Part shown: positions 1-12,144 of the stretch, piece by piece | How positions within the stretch are numbered: position 1 is the first letter of the stretch | How the letters are laid out: every line of letters begins with the position of its first letter | Assembly: GCA_019649035.1 (NCBI GenBank) | Contig: BMAT01003632.1 | Location: forward strand, 48,275-79,058 | Source: Elysia marginata | Lineage: Eukaryota; Mollusca; Gastropoda; Plakobranchidae | Direction of reading: 5' to 3' | DNA: 30,784 bases | Notes under the pieces: model-generated | Told to the model about the DNA's origin: nothing | Database searches by the model: none | What the model saw: the letters and a program-made list of their open reading frames with translations, nothing else | Program-made: the position numbers and the translations under genes

Positions 1-548
1 CAACTTGTGATAAGAGGTGGGTTCTCAGTATGTCTCTCATTTGACAAATATAGGTCTCAGTTTGATTGTCGTAGTGTAAGTTAAAATCTCCAATAATAAT
101 TGGAAGGTGGACATTAAGTGAAAATCCACCCAAGAAGGTTTCAAATTCAGCAAGAAATTGTTTTGGTGTAAACTTGTTTATGGAGCTTGGGGGAGGACGG
201 TAGATACAGATGAGAAGGAGTGATCGCCCTTTGATAAAAAAGTTTACATTGGCAGCATTCAAAGTGTGTCATGGTGGTCAGCGCAGTGCACTGCATGTCA
301 AGCGATTCTCGATGTATGACGCAGATCCCGCCGCCAGACTGCCCTGTAGTGCGTGCGAAATTCAGAGGCTTAGCGTACCCATCAGGACGTAGCTGAGACT
401 GAGAGACAATTCTTTCGTCCCCCTTTGGCTTAAGCCATGTTTCTGTGATGAATGCGATGTCTGCATCTAGTTCTACAATTAAGTCATTGACGAGAGTAGT
501 TTTATTCCCTATTGATTGCACATTGAGATGGATGACTTTCAGCCTCAC
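1..548 (-). pseudogene. Non-LTR retrotransposon endonuclease domain (EEP family), frameshifted, cut by window edge
   Basis: Read on the minus strand from about 548, the protein opens with the usual start of a LINE apurinic-like endonuclease: HLNVQSIGNK, then DIAFITETWL with the catalytic-region ETW, then SGGGICVIHR. At a run of six A bases (236-241) the frame slips. In the next frame the domain continues through ICIYRPP and the conserved GDFN motif (80-91) to position 1, so the reverse transcriptase would lie left of the window. One extra base in the homopolymer explains the break, and no in-frame stop is seen otherwise, so the copy is fairly young. Endonucleases of this family nick target DNA to prime reverse transcription. 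The annotated start is a GTG and the frame stays open further upstream, so the true start is not settled. CR1/L2/Rex-type clades are possible. It lies in what is probably an intron or 5' flank of the plus-strand gene. Confidence 0.85.
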
Positions 549-862
549 GTCACTTATATAATGATAATGGTGTTTGGGTTTTAAATAAATGCATTGATAT
601 TAATATTTTTGTGATTGATTTTATAATTGAAAATACATCATTCAGTTTGGTTTAGCAGTTTAAACCATAAACCATAAAAAAGTGCAAGCTCAAACTCCTA
701 AACATGATTAAAAATAAAACTAAATTTTGTTTTTTTGGGGGGTCGGGTCATTTTGCAGTGAATACCAGCAACAACTGCTTGTCAAGCCTTTCGACTGTAA
801 GACACCGCAAAGCCATTTGCTTACTGTAGCCTACATTCACGTTCATTGCCCTCCCGTTTCAG
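549..862. other. Non-coding AT-rich stretch before exon 863-920
   Basis: No supported gene. It holds a short T/G homopolymer patch (728-744) and ends in a pyrimidine-rich tract leading to the splice acceptor at 860-862. It is probably intron of the plus-strand gene. Confidence 0.5.
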
Positions 863-920
863 ATCCCTCACGGCCATATTGCTGGTGTTCTTGAAGAAAA
901 TAGAGGCGTTTCCTGACAAA
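863..920 (+). CDS. Internal coding exon of the giant plus-strand gene
   Basis: A pyrimidine-rich acceptor (CTCCCGTTTCAG, ending at 862) and a consensus donor (AAA then GTAAGT, from 921) bracket 58 bases. One reading frame is fully open and starts with the last base of a split codon. It gives SLTAILLVFLKKIEAFPDK, a short amphipathic or hydrophobic stretch. It ends on a codon boundary, which matches the phase-0 start of the 1669-1705 exon. The gene must have at least one more exon upstream, because no initiating ATG sits here. The exon assignment rests on splice signals and phase only, with no recognised family. It could alternatively be an exon of another transcript. Confidence 0.55.
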
Positions 921-1668
921 GTAAGTAGGCTTTCATTTGTAATATTTGTTCACAAAAATACAGTTGAAAAAAAATTAATCACTCAGACCAGTCAGCAAGT
1001 TTCTGACTTTAATCCGATTAAGGATAGTCGTGGTCTCAAAGATCTTCCCCCTGTACGGAATCCTCAGGCTAGTTGTAGGTATTTTTAAATAAATTTAAAC
1101 GAAGCTTTAACTCTTTTAGAACTATGATATTTGCAAATGAAAGATCAAACCAGGTCTTTTTCGAACTCGTTTGAAGTTTTGTTTTAAGTACAGAAATAAT
1201 TTTTTAAACAGTCAGTCATTTTCGGATGATCTACTTTGCATAGTTTTTCAATGATACAGAGTATAGTACTCAGAACTACGAATTAAAAAATACACTTGCT
1301 GCTTCACTTCACTGAGGTGGCTGTCTCTCCGCTTTTGCTCGGTAAAAATTTTTATGAGGCTAGGCACCTTTTTTGAAAGCTTTCTGGAAAAATGGCAATG
1401 AAATTAAAATGTTTCCTTTTGTTTACCAGTTACTTAATATCTCTTTGCTTATAATAATTACTCTGCAAAGCATGCAATCATATTTAAAAGAAGGCCTATT
1501 TCAAGTACTTAGATCAGAGAATGAATTCTCTTGTATCTGATCATGGTGAGATTTAGCCGAAGTAAGATCATACTAAGAGGGTATTATTCTTAGTTTGGCA
1601 GCCGTTTACCTTTCGGTTCATGTTATCTGTCAAATTTCCTTAATTTATAAAAATCCCTTAATTTTCAG
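921..1668 (+). other. Probable intron
   Basis: It runs from GTAAGT to the acceptor TTAATTTTCAG. It is AT-rich with stops in all frames, and no repeat or RNA gene was seen in it. Confidence 0.5.
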
Positions 1669-1705
1669 GATCCTGAAGGTAATCTGCAAACAAAATCAAC
1701 CCAAG
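1669..1705 (+). CDS. 37-base coding exon of the giant plus-strand gene
   Basis: A strong acceptor (CCCTTAATTTTCAG, ending 1668) and a donor (CCAAG then GTAAAA, from 1706) define 37 bases. Read in phase 0 they give DPEGNLQTKSTQ plus one leftover base. That base needs an exon starting with two bases. The acceptor at 2196-2198 supplies exactly two (AA, completing a Glu codon) in the frame of the long open reading frame. This agreement of phases across three exons is the main support. Another GT (from 1679) lies inside the exon, so a 10-base version is possible, but it would break the frame. Confidence 0.6.
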
Positions 1706-2198
1706 GTAAAAAAAAAAAGTAGTCGCTTTTTATATATTTTACCATAAACATATTCACTTGTTAAAGTGTTACTCGCAACATCTTAAAACTATCCTTTTCA
1801 TAAGTAAATCACTTTTGAAAAGATTTTGATTTAATTTTTTTCCTGAGACAAATAAGATATTACCCTATAAGAAATACTATATTGCGTGACGTGTTGTGTT
1901 GCTCAAACGCAATTTTTGACCGAAAACATTTTCGATTAAATCCTACACAGACAATAGAACCGAGAGGTGTTTAAGACTCTGGAAGGGTTTATACTGGAAT
2001 GCGGCGTACATGAAGCAATTTTTTTGGTCTAATAACCATTACTTCATAAACACACTAACACACAAAACGTAAGGGTGAACAACTATACATACACATATTT
2101 GTATGAGAAAAAATAAGTCTATCTGTGGTAGCCGAAACATTTTAGCTTGATTTCTATAAACGATGCCCATTCTTTAATAAAACTTTGTCGGTCCTCAG

Positions 2199-5100
2199 AA
2201 TTTTTGGCGACAGCAATTCATCGAGAGTGCACTGCAAAATCAGCACCTCAGAGACTGGTTTCACCGCCGCCACCGCCACCATCTTTACTGTCCACCCTAT
2301 CCCCTGTTGGTGAAGCCTGGCCAGTGGGAAAAGCCAGTGATGTACCTCCAAACGAAGGCGAATCGACCATCACATTCCGTCACTACAACGACCTGAACGA
2401 CCAAGAAGTTCGTGTGCCAAAATTTTACTGCCATTACTACTGCCCCCATGAACAGCCCGCCCTTGGCCCGAAGGGTCAGAGCTTTTGTGCTGGACAGCAG
2501 CAGAAGCAGCAACAACCAAGCACAAATCCCGTGCCTAGCCTCTTTAACATGTTCAACCAGCAAAATCGGAGAGACAGCCATCTCAGTGAAGTAGAGGAGC
2601 AATGTAAGAACCAGAGTCCGGTAAAGCTTTCTACCGCAGCTCCGCCAGCGAGGGAAGACATAGAAAATAGAGGAATACAAGTGGATTTAAGGGGATCTTT
2701 CCCTGAAGTTTATGAAGACCAAAATAGAATATTCGGATGCACTCCTAAGACTGGAGCCAATAAGAAGAGACAAGATGTGATGAAAACCAAGAGCGCAAAG
2801 ATAGATCAGAAAAAGACTAAAGCCAGAAGGAGTCAGCATTCGTTGGCGGATAAACATAGAGAGTGCAATGTTCACACTGCCAAGGCATCGCTAAGCAAGG
2901 CAGATCAGTCGACGAAAGGGGAGGCCAACAACGTGACTATTGATAACTTCACTGAAGTAATGTGCTTAGATACTGCAAAAGCAACGCTCACAGAAGAGAG
3001 CGACACTCAAAGTGTCAGCAACAGCAGTAGCAGCAACAGCAGCATCATCAGCAGTAGCAGTGGAAGCAAAAGTGCCAATCAATCATGTCGTGTTTCTGAT
3101 GCAAAACAAATATTAAAGCAAAGAAACTTTAGCTGGCATTCACCCAAAAGGTGTGATAGGATTTTTCGTGGTTGCCGAAATAAGGTAGCCGCGTGCACAG
3201 GATCAAGCCCCTTCAGAGGAAGAGAGAGGTCGGCAAATATTATGCTCTCTCCGCAAATTTTTGAAATGAATAAACTAGCTAATATTCTCTCTGGCGCACC
3301 TCTTGTTTCTGAAAAGGAGAACATTGATAAGAAATCTTTAGTATCGAGAAAAACTTTACGCCAACGTGGGAGAACGACAAGCTGTGCTTTGGGGAACAGT
3401 GAAATATGTCCACGTAACAGTTTACAAGGACGTTTCTCTGGTCGACCTGATGAGCGCCTGTGCCGTAGGTGTCGTATTGAGGATGTCTCAGATGCTAATT
3501 ATTTCAAGCGTGAAGTAGCCGACAGTTTACATCCCAGAAAAACAGCTAAGTACCCATTCTGTGAACATAAATCAACACAGCTAATAGGTCAAACTTTAGG
3601 ATCGCCTAGCAGTTGGTCTGCCTTGCGTGGCACTAAAGAAAAGCATGCCAAGTGTTTTAGAAGTACAGCAGAAAGCTTTGATTATCACAGCCCATACACA
3701 CCTCGTCGCATCGTAGTAACAGACCAGGTGTACCATGATTTAATACAAAGCAAACCACACCGGGAACCACGCACACCCAGACGAGGATGGTGGCGACAAG
3801 GTTACAAAACTGTAGGAGGTCACAAAATGCATGGAAACAAACGGCTTCTTTCTTTAAATAACTCTAGAACAAGAGAAAACAACAAAAGCGTAGAAAATAT
3901 TCGCTGCCACCGTTTTAAGAGGTGGACTGAACCAAGCAGTCAGCAACAATTCCCTACTCAAAAAGAACTATCGTTTAATTTTGAAGCTTTCAAAGGCAAA
4001 AGTCGTTTTCCTTTTCGCAAAATATCCCCCCAGAATCATTCGCACAAAACCGGTGGAGCAAAAACTAATTCCATAACTCAAAATATGCTATTCCATGAAA
4101 TAAATAATCAAACAAAAGAAGTAGAGCTTACCGAATCAAGCACTTTCAAAAGCCTAAATAATCCCTCTAAAGTGACAGATGGTTTCCCAGGTCTGATACC
4201 TCAAGGTTCAGACCTCGTGAAGTACATGAGTAGGAGACTAACAGACATTCACAAACTTTACAAGCATGACGAGTTTGTGTTAGCGATTAAGGGTCCTGGA
4301 GGTGGGATCACAAAGGTATGTTATCGTTGTAGATACTGCCCATATGCCGATTACCGGAAATGCAGGTGGCCAAGGAGGCTTTGGACAGCCGAAGCCAAGC
4401 CTGCTGGACGAAGTATATGTTTGTCGCGCTACAGCTCTTTGAGAAATCGAACTGGTTGGCCGATTGGCACCTATGAAATTCCATCAATTAGCACGCTTTC
4501 GAGAGACTTTGCCACGTCGTTTTTGTCACATAAAGAATCAGGATCGGTAGGGCAGCGTTTTGATGCAAACTACTTTGATACAATTCGTTACTATCCCCAA
4601 TTCGTAAACAATGGCTTTAGTTGTAAAATTTCCGGCAGCTCAGGTCGCAATTTAGATTCCGAGAGTCCAAATAGTGTTTATATGCGACCAAAAACGCGAA
4701 ATATTAGCCCAAAATTTGATTATAAAACAACAGAACACGTAGATTGCTCAAAAAGATTCTGGACTCGTCAGCCCGAACATGGACAAATTTTTCTAATGGA
4801 TTCTCCGAAACTTGATGGTGATCAGAAATGGTCGATGAGAACCAAGAACAAGCCGATTTTCTCAATACATCCTAACCGTTACAAGGCATTGCGAGATCAC
4901 AACTCTGTCCATCAAGTTCAACAGATTGAAACTGCATCTACAATAGTGCCATGCATGGTCTCAAACTTTATTGAAAACGAGAGTGCGTGTCGTCTAGCAT
5001 GTAGCCGTGCCGATAGCGATACGTCTAAAAGTCGTTTGTTGCCAATGCGACCGGAAATTAAAAGCACAGACATATCACACGGAAATGCACAAACAATTGA

Positions 5101-8100
5101 ACCGCCAAGAGTTCTTTTTACATGCGAAGAGGAAAGTATTACACCTGATTTATTCTCTTATGACGATGGCCAAGTTAGAGCGTCCGTCAGCAGAGTTAGA
5201 CAAACAACAGACAATTTCGGGACTGGCCTCTCAGACACGGAAAGTGATGGCTTGTTCCAAGTTTCTGGTAGTGCCAACACATGCGTGAAGGCCACGCGCA
5301 ATAAGACTGAATCTCTGTTGTCAGTGTCTCATTCAAAAATTGATAATGGGTACATTGGTAATCACAATCTCTACCAGAATTGGGAACAGGCAAGTAAGAA
5401 AAATCTCCACTTTCTGAATGGCACGACCTACAGACTGGATATTCAGAATGTTACCAGTAACAAATCGCCTCAGGCATCTTTTGGTGGCGAGTCTCATTTC
5501 CCACAGTCAAGTCTCAGTAATATTTTGAAGAATAATACAGTTATATCTTATGAAAGACCCGAAGTAGAGAAACCAGATAGCGAAAGAACGGATGCTTTCA
5601 CGCGGTTGGATAACACGATCTGCGGTTATAAGCTTTCTCTTTCAGAGCTTTCAATAGGAGAAAACGATGAAGGTCTCGAAGAAAAGACAAACCAGAGCAA
5701 ACCCGAGCGCGCGATAAATATTGCAAACAAAGCAGCACCTTTACAGAATGCTAACACTCTTCTTATACATGACAATGAAACAAATTCGAAATGTACACCA
5801 TCGCCAGGTTTTGTCAGCAGAATTGTGGATGCCCACCGCAATAAACTGAATTCTCATAAAATCATTAAAAGCTTCTCAAAGTCGAAGTCAGAATCACCTC
5901 CAAGAAGCGTAATGCTATTGGAGAAAGAAGCAAATGATGATGTTGGGAAGAAAATTGGAAATTTACAAAATCACTTACATTGCGACTTTAGTCTTGGTTT
6001 CTCAAGGAGTAAAATTGAAAGCAGAAAAGTTCGATCTACCAACATGGCTTCTACTCATGTGAGTAGTTTATCCTGTAGCGAAGGTAGTCTTTCTCTTTTT
6101 GGTGAGTTGACGGCATCCACGAGAAGTATCTGTTCTTCTTCACCACAACAGTTAGACGAAGAATCATATTGGATTGTGAATGAGCCCAGGGGTGGCAGAT
6201 TTCACAAGAAAGACACCGCCAAAAGTACAAGCTCAAACAAAACTGACGTTATTGGAGAACTGCAATTAAAACAACCTGTTCTAAGCAACTTAGATGCAAA
6301 GATTACATGGTCTAAGTTAACAAACTGGCCCCAAAACCAGACCTCTGTTCTATCTCGTAGCTCCGCCTCTTATAGCAAACCGCCAACGGGATTTTCTAGA
6401 AAGTCATCAGTTTCCCCAACAGGTGCTGCCCACACAGAGTTGAAAAGAACTATTTCGCTATCTCGTATTAACAGTTCTTTGCGTACATGGACTTCTCTTT
6501 CACCTATGACTGAGAACACTCAAAATTCCATTCGAAATCTTCAAGTGCAGCCTCACCATGAAGATGAAACACGCTTGGTTGAAGCAGTTTTAAAAGTGAA
6601 TAGTTCTAAAGTTACAATAGGCGATAAAAACAATAAGGAAGATGTATGCAGTAAACATTTGTGGGGGTCAGTCGCGAAAGTGGAATCCAGAAATACTAAA
6701 AAACTTCCTTTATCGTTAGACTCACTAGCGACTCAACTGTCTTCTAAAACATTTTGCTCCTCGGAATCATCATTTTCCAAGAGCATTCGTCCTTCTCAAT
6801 GCAATAATCAATCTCCCTCGCAACACATTAGCGAAAGCTTTCCCTTTTCTTCAAGCACTAGAATTTCGTCTTCTTTCCTAAACTCTCAGAGAAAAACATC
6901 GTATTCGCAAATGTCAGCTAGGTCAAAAAGTAATCGTAAAAACAAACCAAGAGGGGATAATGCTTCCTTTAAGAAAACGGCGCCGATTCGAATTCAAGAA
7001 TTTGACACTGACCAAACATTACTGACTAAATCTGAAAATGGCTGTAAAATGAATGACTCTCAATTAAGGAACACTAAACCATTGAAAATCGCCCACGACA
7101 CTTCTCCGACGTTGGTTAGAAAACGCAGAGAGAATATGAAGGCAGAATCACACACCATCAATAGAGACACCAGCCTAGTAGCAAAACCCGTAAATGCACA
7201 GAAAATTTGCTCTTTGGAGAAGTTGTCCTCCGTTGATGAAGACGTAAGGAAAAAATTCCAAAGCAGGAATAAAATCAAAAGACCATTGAATAGCGGCGAA
7301 AGTTTTAATATAAATAAAACGTCTGATAGTCAAAGTAACCTCGACAAAATTAAGCGAACATTGAACATGAAGACAACAGACACACAAAATAAAAACATTT
7401 ACCAGGAAACAAACTTATTAGGCTACACTGTGATGAAAAACAAAATGCTATGTTTAGATAACAAATCTCTAAAGAAACATATTGTTCAAAATGTGAAACC
7501 TGAAGTAAGCCACAACATCACAGGTTATCATACTAACCAAAGGATAAATCGAAGACGGCTTCAACAGAAAAAAGAATACCCCCCTATGAAAACTGAAGAA
7601 AGCACAGATACCATTCATCTGCCAAGGCAAGCTGTCAAAGAGAAATCGAAAAGAACCTTGTCAGAGTCACGGTTCAATCAAAACCATACTCCATGCAACG
7701 TCATGCAAAGCTCTCAGATACTTGAACCTTCAAACCCAGATGAACCAAGTCAAATAGGACCGCACTCTAGACATTTAAAATTCAAGCAACTTAACAGCAA
7801 GCAGGGGCACATACTGAATCAAAACAAGCAGGAGGTGTATACAAAATCTCAGGGAAGCCCAAGTGGTTTGTTTTATACCAGCCCGTCTGATAACCATGAG
7901 AGTTGGTTTCGTTGTAGTCCAAAACACGGAGCGTTCTCTCCGCACCGTCACAGCACCTACAACAAGTCTTGCGCCAGTCCCATGCTTAGCTCTGAGCAAC
8001 CCGGATCTTCTTCCCCAAGACATAAGAGTGACTTAACTCGCTCCGATACGTTTGTAGGCGGGAGGTTTTTCACAGCGTGCAATTCAAACTCAGAGAGAAG

Positions 8101-9295
8101 TACACGCATTAGGGCATCAGAAAGACCAAAAGACACTGTCGCTAAAGATGAAACTCGTGCCTCGACCACAGTGAGAGCGAATGAGAGTACAGAAAGAGAA
8201 GGTAAATCACTGAGCGCGAACAGCCGCAATAGACGTGAGTGTCAAACAACGTCACCAAAACAAAGAAAACTGGATTCCTCGGCACGTTTAAAAAATGCTC
8301 TCCAAACGAAAGGGAGCACTTTAGAAACAGAGAAAAACTTCCCAATCCAAATAAAAAATAAACAAGAGGAAAAAGCTAAGAGATTTCAAAAGACACAAAA
8401 GGTTCCGATTGCACAAAATAAGCATGGCGCGACAAACGTTGAAAACAAAGCGGCAAACGTTGTTTCTGCATCTGCATCCGCACTCCCAAAAAGAGCTTTG
8501 CCAGTGAAAGAGCAGACTATCGGTCAACAGTCAGTGTATAAATCACGACAATTTAGAGCAGCTTCCCGCCGGAAATCGGTCGCGAATAAGATTCTGGGTA
8601 CTAACAATAGCGCTTCAGTGTTTCCTAGGGACATTGTAGAATATTGGGGTCGTGTGCAACGTTCTGAGCAAATGCTTGTGCTCCGGCTGCCTTTGGGTTT
8701 ATTGGGACTGACTGAGAGTGAGAGAGAATCAGATCTAACACATGGTTTGGTGCCGGGACTTCGCGGAGAAGGAGATGGGTGCGCTTCAAGTGACAGGATA
8801 CCAACTGAAGACATTGATAACGTAGGAGATGAGGTACACCAAAGATTGACTCAGGGAATCGCTCAGTGTGATAATAACTCCAGTTTTGATTGGTATAAGC
8901 CGGCAGCTAGGGCCCATCAAGAGTTGACTTCAATGCAGAGAGACCACTTGCAATTTTCAAATTCAGGAAATTATGTGCAATGCCATTTGGAGTTGGAGAA
9001 GACGTATTTGCCAAGCAACACCTTGCAAGACAATGATGCTGATCAGCAACCTCTACCACTAGCAGGGGAGACCCTGGCTGCCCCAGCCATCAAGCAAGAT
9101 GGCGACCAGGCCAGCTCGAACACTTATACAATATCAGAGAACCAAGCACTTGGAAGACAGAAAACCTTGAACATTGCACAAGAAAGCCAATCCGTGGAAA
9201 GTGACGACAATTTTAGTATTAAAGAAAACTCAGTGAACCATTTTACTATCTGTTTGCCGCCAGTAAAATCTCTTTCGTGCCCTAATATAATGTGA
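2199..9295 (+). CDS. Giant single exon: very long, disordered Ser/Lys/Asn-rich protein of unknown family
   Basis: The open frame runs without a stop from 2132 to the TGA at 9293-9295, far longer than chance allows in AT-rich DNA. The exon probably starts at the acceptor GTCCTCAG (ending 2198), giving 2,364 residues. The only start-like codon upstream in frame is a TTG. From the start it shows a proline run (about 2262-2279), a Gln patch (about 2500-2515), a very basic stretch (about 2760-2840) and a Ser/Asn tract written in AGC/AGT codons (3013-3080). A CxxC pair lies near 3460. A Trp/Arg-rich block lies at 3696-3840, and the Cys cluster CYRCRYC at about 4318-4338. After that comes about 4 kb of polar, low-complexity sequence with Ser-Pro motifs. 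Near 8620-8720 there is a compact, less polar segment (FPRDIVEYWGRVQRSEQMLV) that looks folded. No signal peptide, membrane segment or known domain is evident, so I assign no function. A strong-looking donor at 4317 is ignored because the frame stays open for 5 kb beyond it. Confidence 0.88.
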
Positions 9296-10015
9296 GATGC
9301 TTAGCGGTCAATTTAAATACAATGTGCTTTCATCGTGGATTTTTAAAAAATGACTCAGACTGTATCAAGCACTGTTTAGGAGTGGCTGTATTTAAACACG
9401 TACCCGAAAGAAGAATCAACGAATGTAAGTTCAATTTTTGAAAAGCATAAAAAAGAAGGAGGGAGAAGGGGGCTCACAACCAAATGTAGCATACGAGTTT
9501 AGGTCTTCTGTTTGAAGTTTTAGGCTTTGCATTGGAGTTGTCATTTTTATACAAAAACAATAAGAACCTAACAAGAATACTTGTACTAGAAGGTTCCCTA
9601 TAGAGCACCCAGCAGAAATCTTTAGAAAACGTTAGACAAAACAAAAAAAAAAACCAGAACGAAACCAAGAGTAGCCTATATAGCTAAGAGAAAATAATAC
9701 CCGCGAACTCTTACTTCTTTGGGCGCAAAACCAACCAAACTTAAGATGACCCGGATACTTCCACCCCCCACCCCCTGACTATCTTCCTAATAAAGTAGGT
9801 AAAAGATAAGGTCAAGGGTAAGGTAGCCTACTTACATATGAAGTCACGGTCAGAAAATGAAATCAGTAACACCTTCCAAAACGGGGTATACAATCATGTA
9901 GAGAAACGTATGCATTGCTTAGCATCATCGTCGTGTAGCTTAATCAGATTTTATACATAATGTAAATAATATTACACATATACTGCGTATACAAAAGCGA
10001 TATAAATAAAGAGAA
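9296..10015 (+). other. 3' UTR with poly(A) signals of the giant gene
   Basis: After the TGA the sequence has stops in all frames. AATAAA occurs at 9789-9794 and again at 10005-10010. A C-rich stretch lies near 9760-9777. The second signal is the better candidate for the main end. The boundary is inferred from these signals only. Confidence 0.5.
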
Positions 10016-11914
10016 AAAAATAAAAGTATTAATACCAAACCACTAAGTTTTGACTCTTACTAGTTCTTAGGTTCTGTTTTATCATAAATAAAAAACAAAA
10101 TTAGATTGTTTACTATGACAACATCAAGCTCCTTTAGTTTTTATTCAGGACAATAAATTGGCCATGTAACTTGTAAGTATTTGATCTCAAGTTCGACATT
10201 ATCAGGCCGAGGCTACAAAATTACATTGTCAAACGAAGAAGAAAAAGGCCCAAATTTCTTCATCTTCTACAATTGATTTACTCCTGGGTAACTTGTATTA
10301 AAACAATAGAACCTTGTGACAATGAAATTGAAAATTGAAAAAATGTTTAAAAACCAAAATATATTTTTTATATTTCATGACATAACTCTATTATTAAATT
10401 ATATTTTTTCTATAAAGAGAGAGAGAGAGAGAGAGATTGAGAGGCAGAAGGTCGGCTTTTTTAGATAGTGGAAATAGAGAGCTACAGAAAAATACAAGCA
10501 AAACAGAGACTCATTCAAGGGGACAGAAGGAGACAGAGACGGTAAGGTAAATGTAAAGTAAAACAGGTAGGATTTTGTTTTTCAAGCCTTACTGTCTCAA
10601 GCAAAGCTTTTTCTTTTTACCGTTTAGGATAATAAGGTATGATTATAGATAACTGGTTTAATTTTACTTCACCAATTAAAGAAAAGGTTAAGTTTAACCT
10701 CTTTGACATAACATAATTTCCCAATTATTGCACAAATCAAATTTGTTTGTTTAAACAAGTGGCATATATAAGTGATTGGTTCAATGGAGTATCTGTTTAG
10801 TTTCAAATTTGTTTTATTACAGGAAAGGATTAAAGCAGTTTACTTCCATTAGTAACACATTGGCTTTGATCTGTAGCACATGTGGTTGTGACAATATGAA
10901 GTGAGCTTGTCCTACTTTCGATCAAAATATTTCCCCAAAACCAAAAATAACAGTGCTGCAGAAATTGATTTATGCTACATGTCTGTTACAGTTACACCAT
11001 AACACTTATAATAGGTTTGAAAATATGGAAATAGTCACACTCTGAATCTGTCTGTTCCAATGCAGGAAAAGTTGTTGCCGACTATCATTAACAGGCAGGT
11101 TTTAAATAAAAAAAACCCTGTCTTTGACTTCTCTAAACCCACAGGAGCTTTTCAGATGCAATTTGATACAATACACTGTGACGTACCTTAAAATAATAGG
11201 TATACGGGGCAATTGTTTTTTCAAAGACATCTTTTTTTCAACACAAACGACAGAATGGTCCCCTTCAATTTCTACAGTGGATCCAAACAAAATCTCAGAA
11301 AAAAATTTACAAAATTGTTGAAGCCTATGTTCATTAAAGCAAGATCTCTAAATTTAACTTAGCTCAAACGAACAAAATGACAAAGAAATCTACACTGTTG
11401 AAATTTTATCAACCTTGTACGAGTATTCTATTTAAAATATAAAAGGAATAGAACAAATTCTCAAGTTTTGCACAGCTAGCTAATTTTCCCTCTGAGCCTG
11501 ATGTACTGAAACCTCTCTACTCCTCTCTGGCAGCTGATTCGCTGATAAAGGGGCTGATACGTTAAAGAATGAACAAGCTTGGTTTCAGTTTCACTTTTAG
11601 TACCTTTAAAACGAAGTGGGTTCCAATCAAATTTGTTCTATAAAAAGTAAGTTTTAAAGGCTTAAAGAAATGGAGCAAAACAAGACTTTCTTTCAGTTTA
11701 TTGAATGCAAGGGTTCATGGAGTCCAAGGTTCTTGGGTAAAAGGTCCAATGTATAATTTTTTTTCCAGCTTATTGGCACATCTTATTGGCTACAGTGTAT
11801 AGTTTTCAAAGCGCAATTAATCATGTCTATCATCACAAAGGACAGAATTATGATCTTGAGTTGTCCTCTAATGACTTGACACATTTCAGCTCTAGTACAT
11901 GTACTAGGACTAGT
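10016..11914. other. Intergenic stretch without recognisable gene
   Basis: AT-rich and without long open frames on either strand. The only notable item is a GA microsatellite (10416-10436) followed by a purine-rich zone to about 10,545. Confidence 0.5.
10416..10436. repeat. (GA)n microsatellite
   Basis: About ten uninterrupted AG dinucleotides, with a looser GA-rich tail to the right. Confidence 0.95.
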
Positions 11915-12144
11915 AGGAGCAGTGTGGCTCAGTGCTTAGCGCGTTGGACTTGTGATCCGGCTGTCACAAGTTCGATTCCCAATCACGACACATGTTGTGA
12001 CTGCCTTAGGAAAGCAATTTTTCCACACTTTCTTCAATCCACCCACCTATAAAATGGTTACCAGGCTAAATGCAGTGCTTGAAATTTGTGGAATGTTAGT
12101 AATTTTAAGCGCCTAACAGGCAGCATACTGTAATGCTCTGAAAT
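11915..12144 (+). mobile_element. tRNA-derived SINE, 5' segment (head and body)
   Basis: The head has an internal RNA polymerase III promoter: an A-box-like TGGCTCAGTGCTTA at 11925-11938 and a B box GTTCGATTCCC at 11970-11980. It folds roughly as a tRNA, with a five-pair anticodon stem around TTGGA/TCCGG and a loop reading TGT, so a tRNA-Thr-like origin is tentative. The body from about 12,050 (AGTGCTTGAAATTTGTGG to CTGTAATGCTCTGAAAT) matches the second copy at 25,889-26,094 closely. The element is interrupted at 12,144, and its continuation is at 12613-12641 and 14568 onward. Confidence 0.85.

Noticed and set aside
2147-2198. Start of the giant protein at the TTG of 2147
   Set aside because: TTG is not a normal animal start, and a good acceptor at 2196-2198 joins in phase to upstream exons.
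4313-4324. Strong-looking splice donor AAAG/GTATGT inside the long exon
   Set aside because: The frame remains open for 5 kb beyond it. Constitutive use would leave that unexplained.
2297-8814. Many antisense and alternate-frame open frames within the giant exon
   Set aside because: They are shadows of the sense frame: short, without splice signals, and with no recognisable protein.
11925-11990. Functional tRNA gene
   Set aside because: The acceptor stem does not pair convincingly and it continues into the SINE body, so it is a SINE head.
11786-12052. 88-codon open frame
   Set aside because: It overlaps the SINE tRNA head and body and has no protein features.
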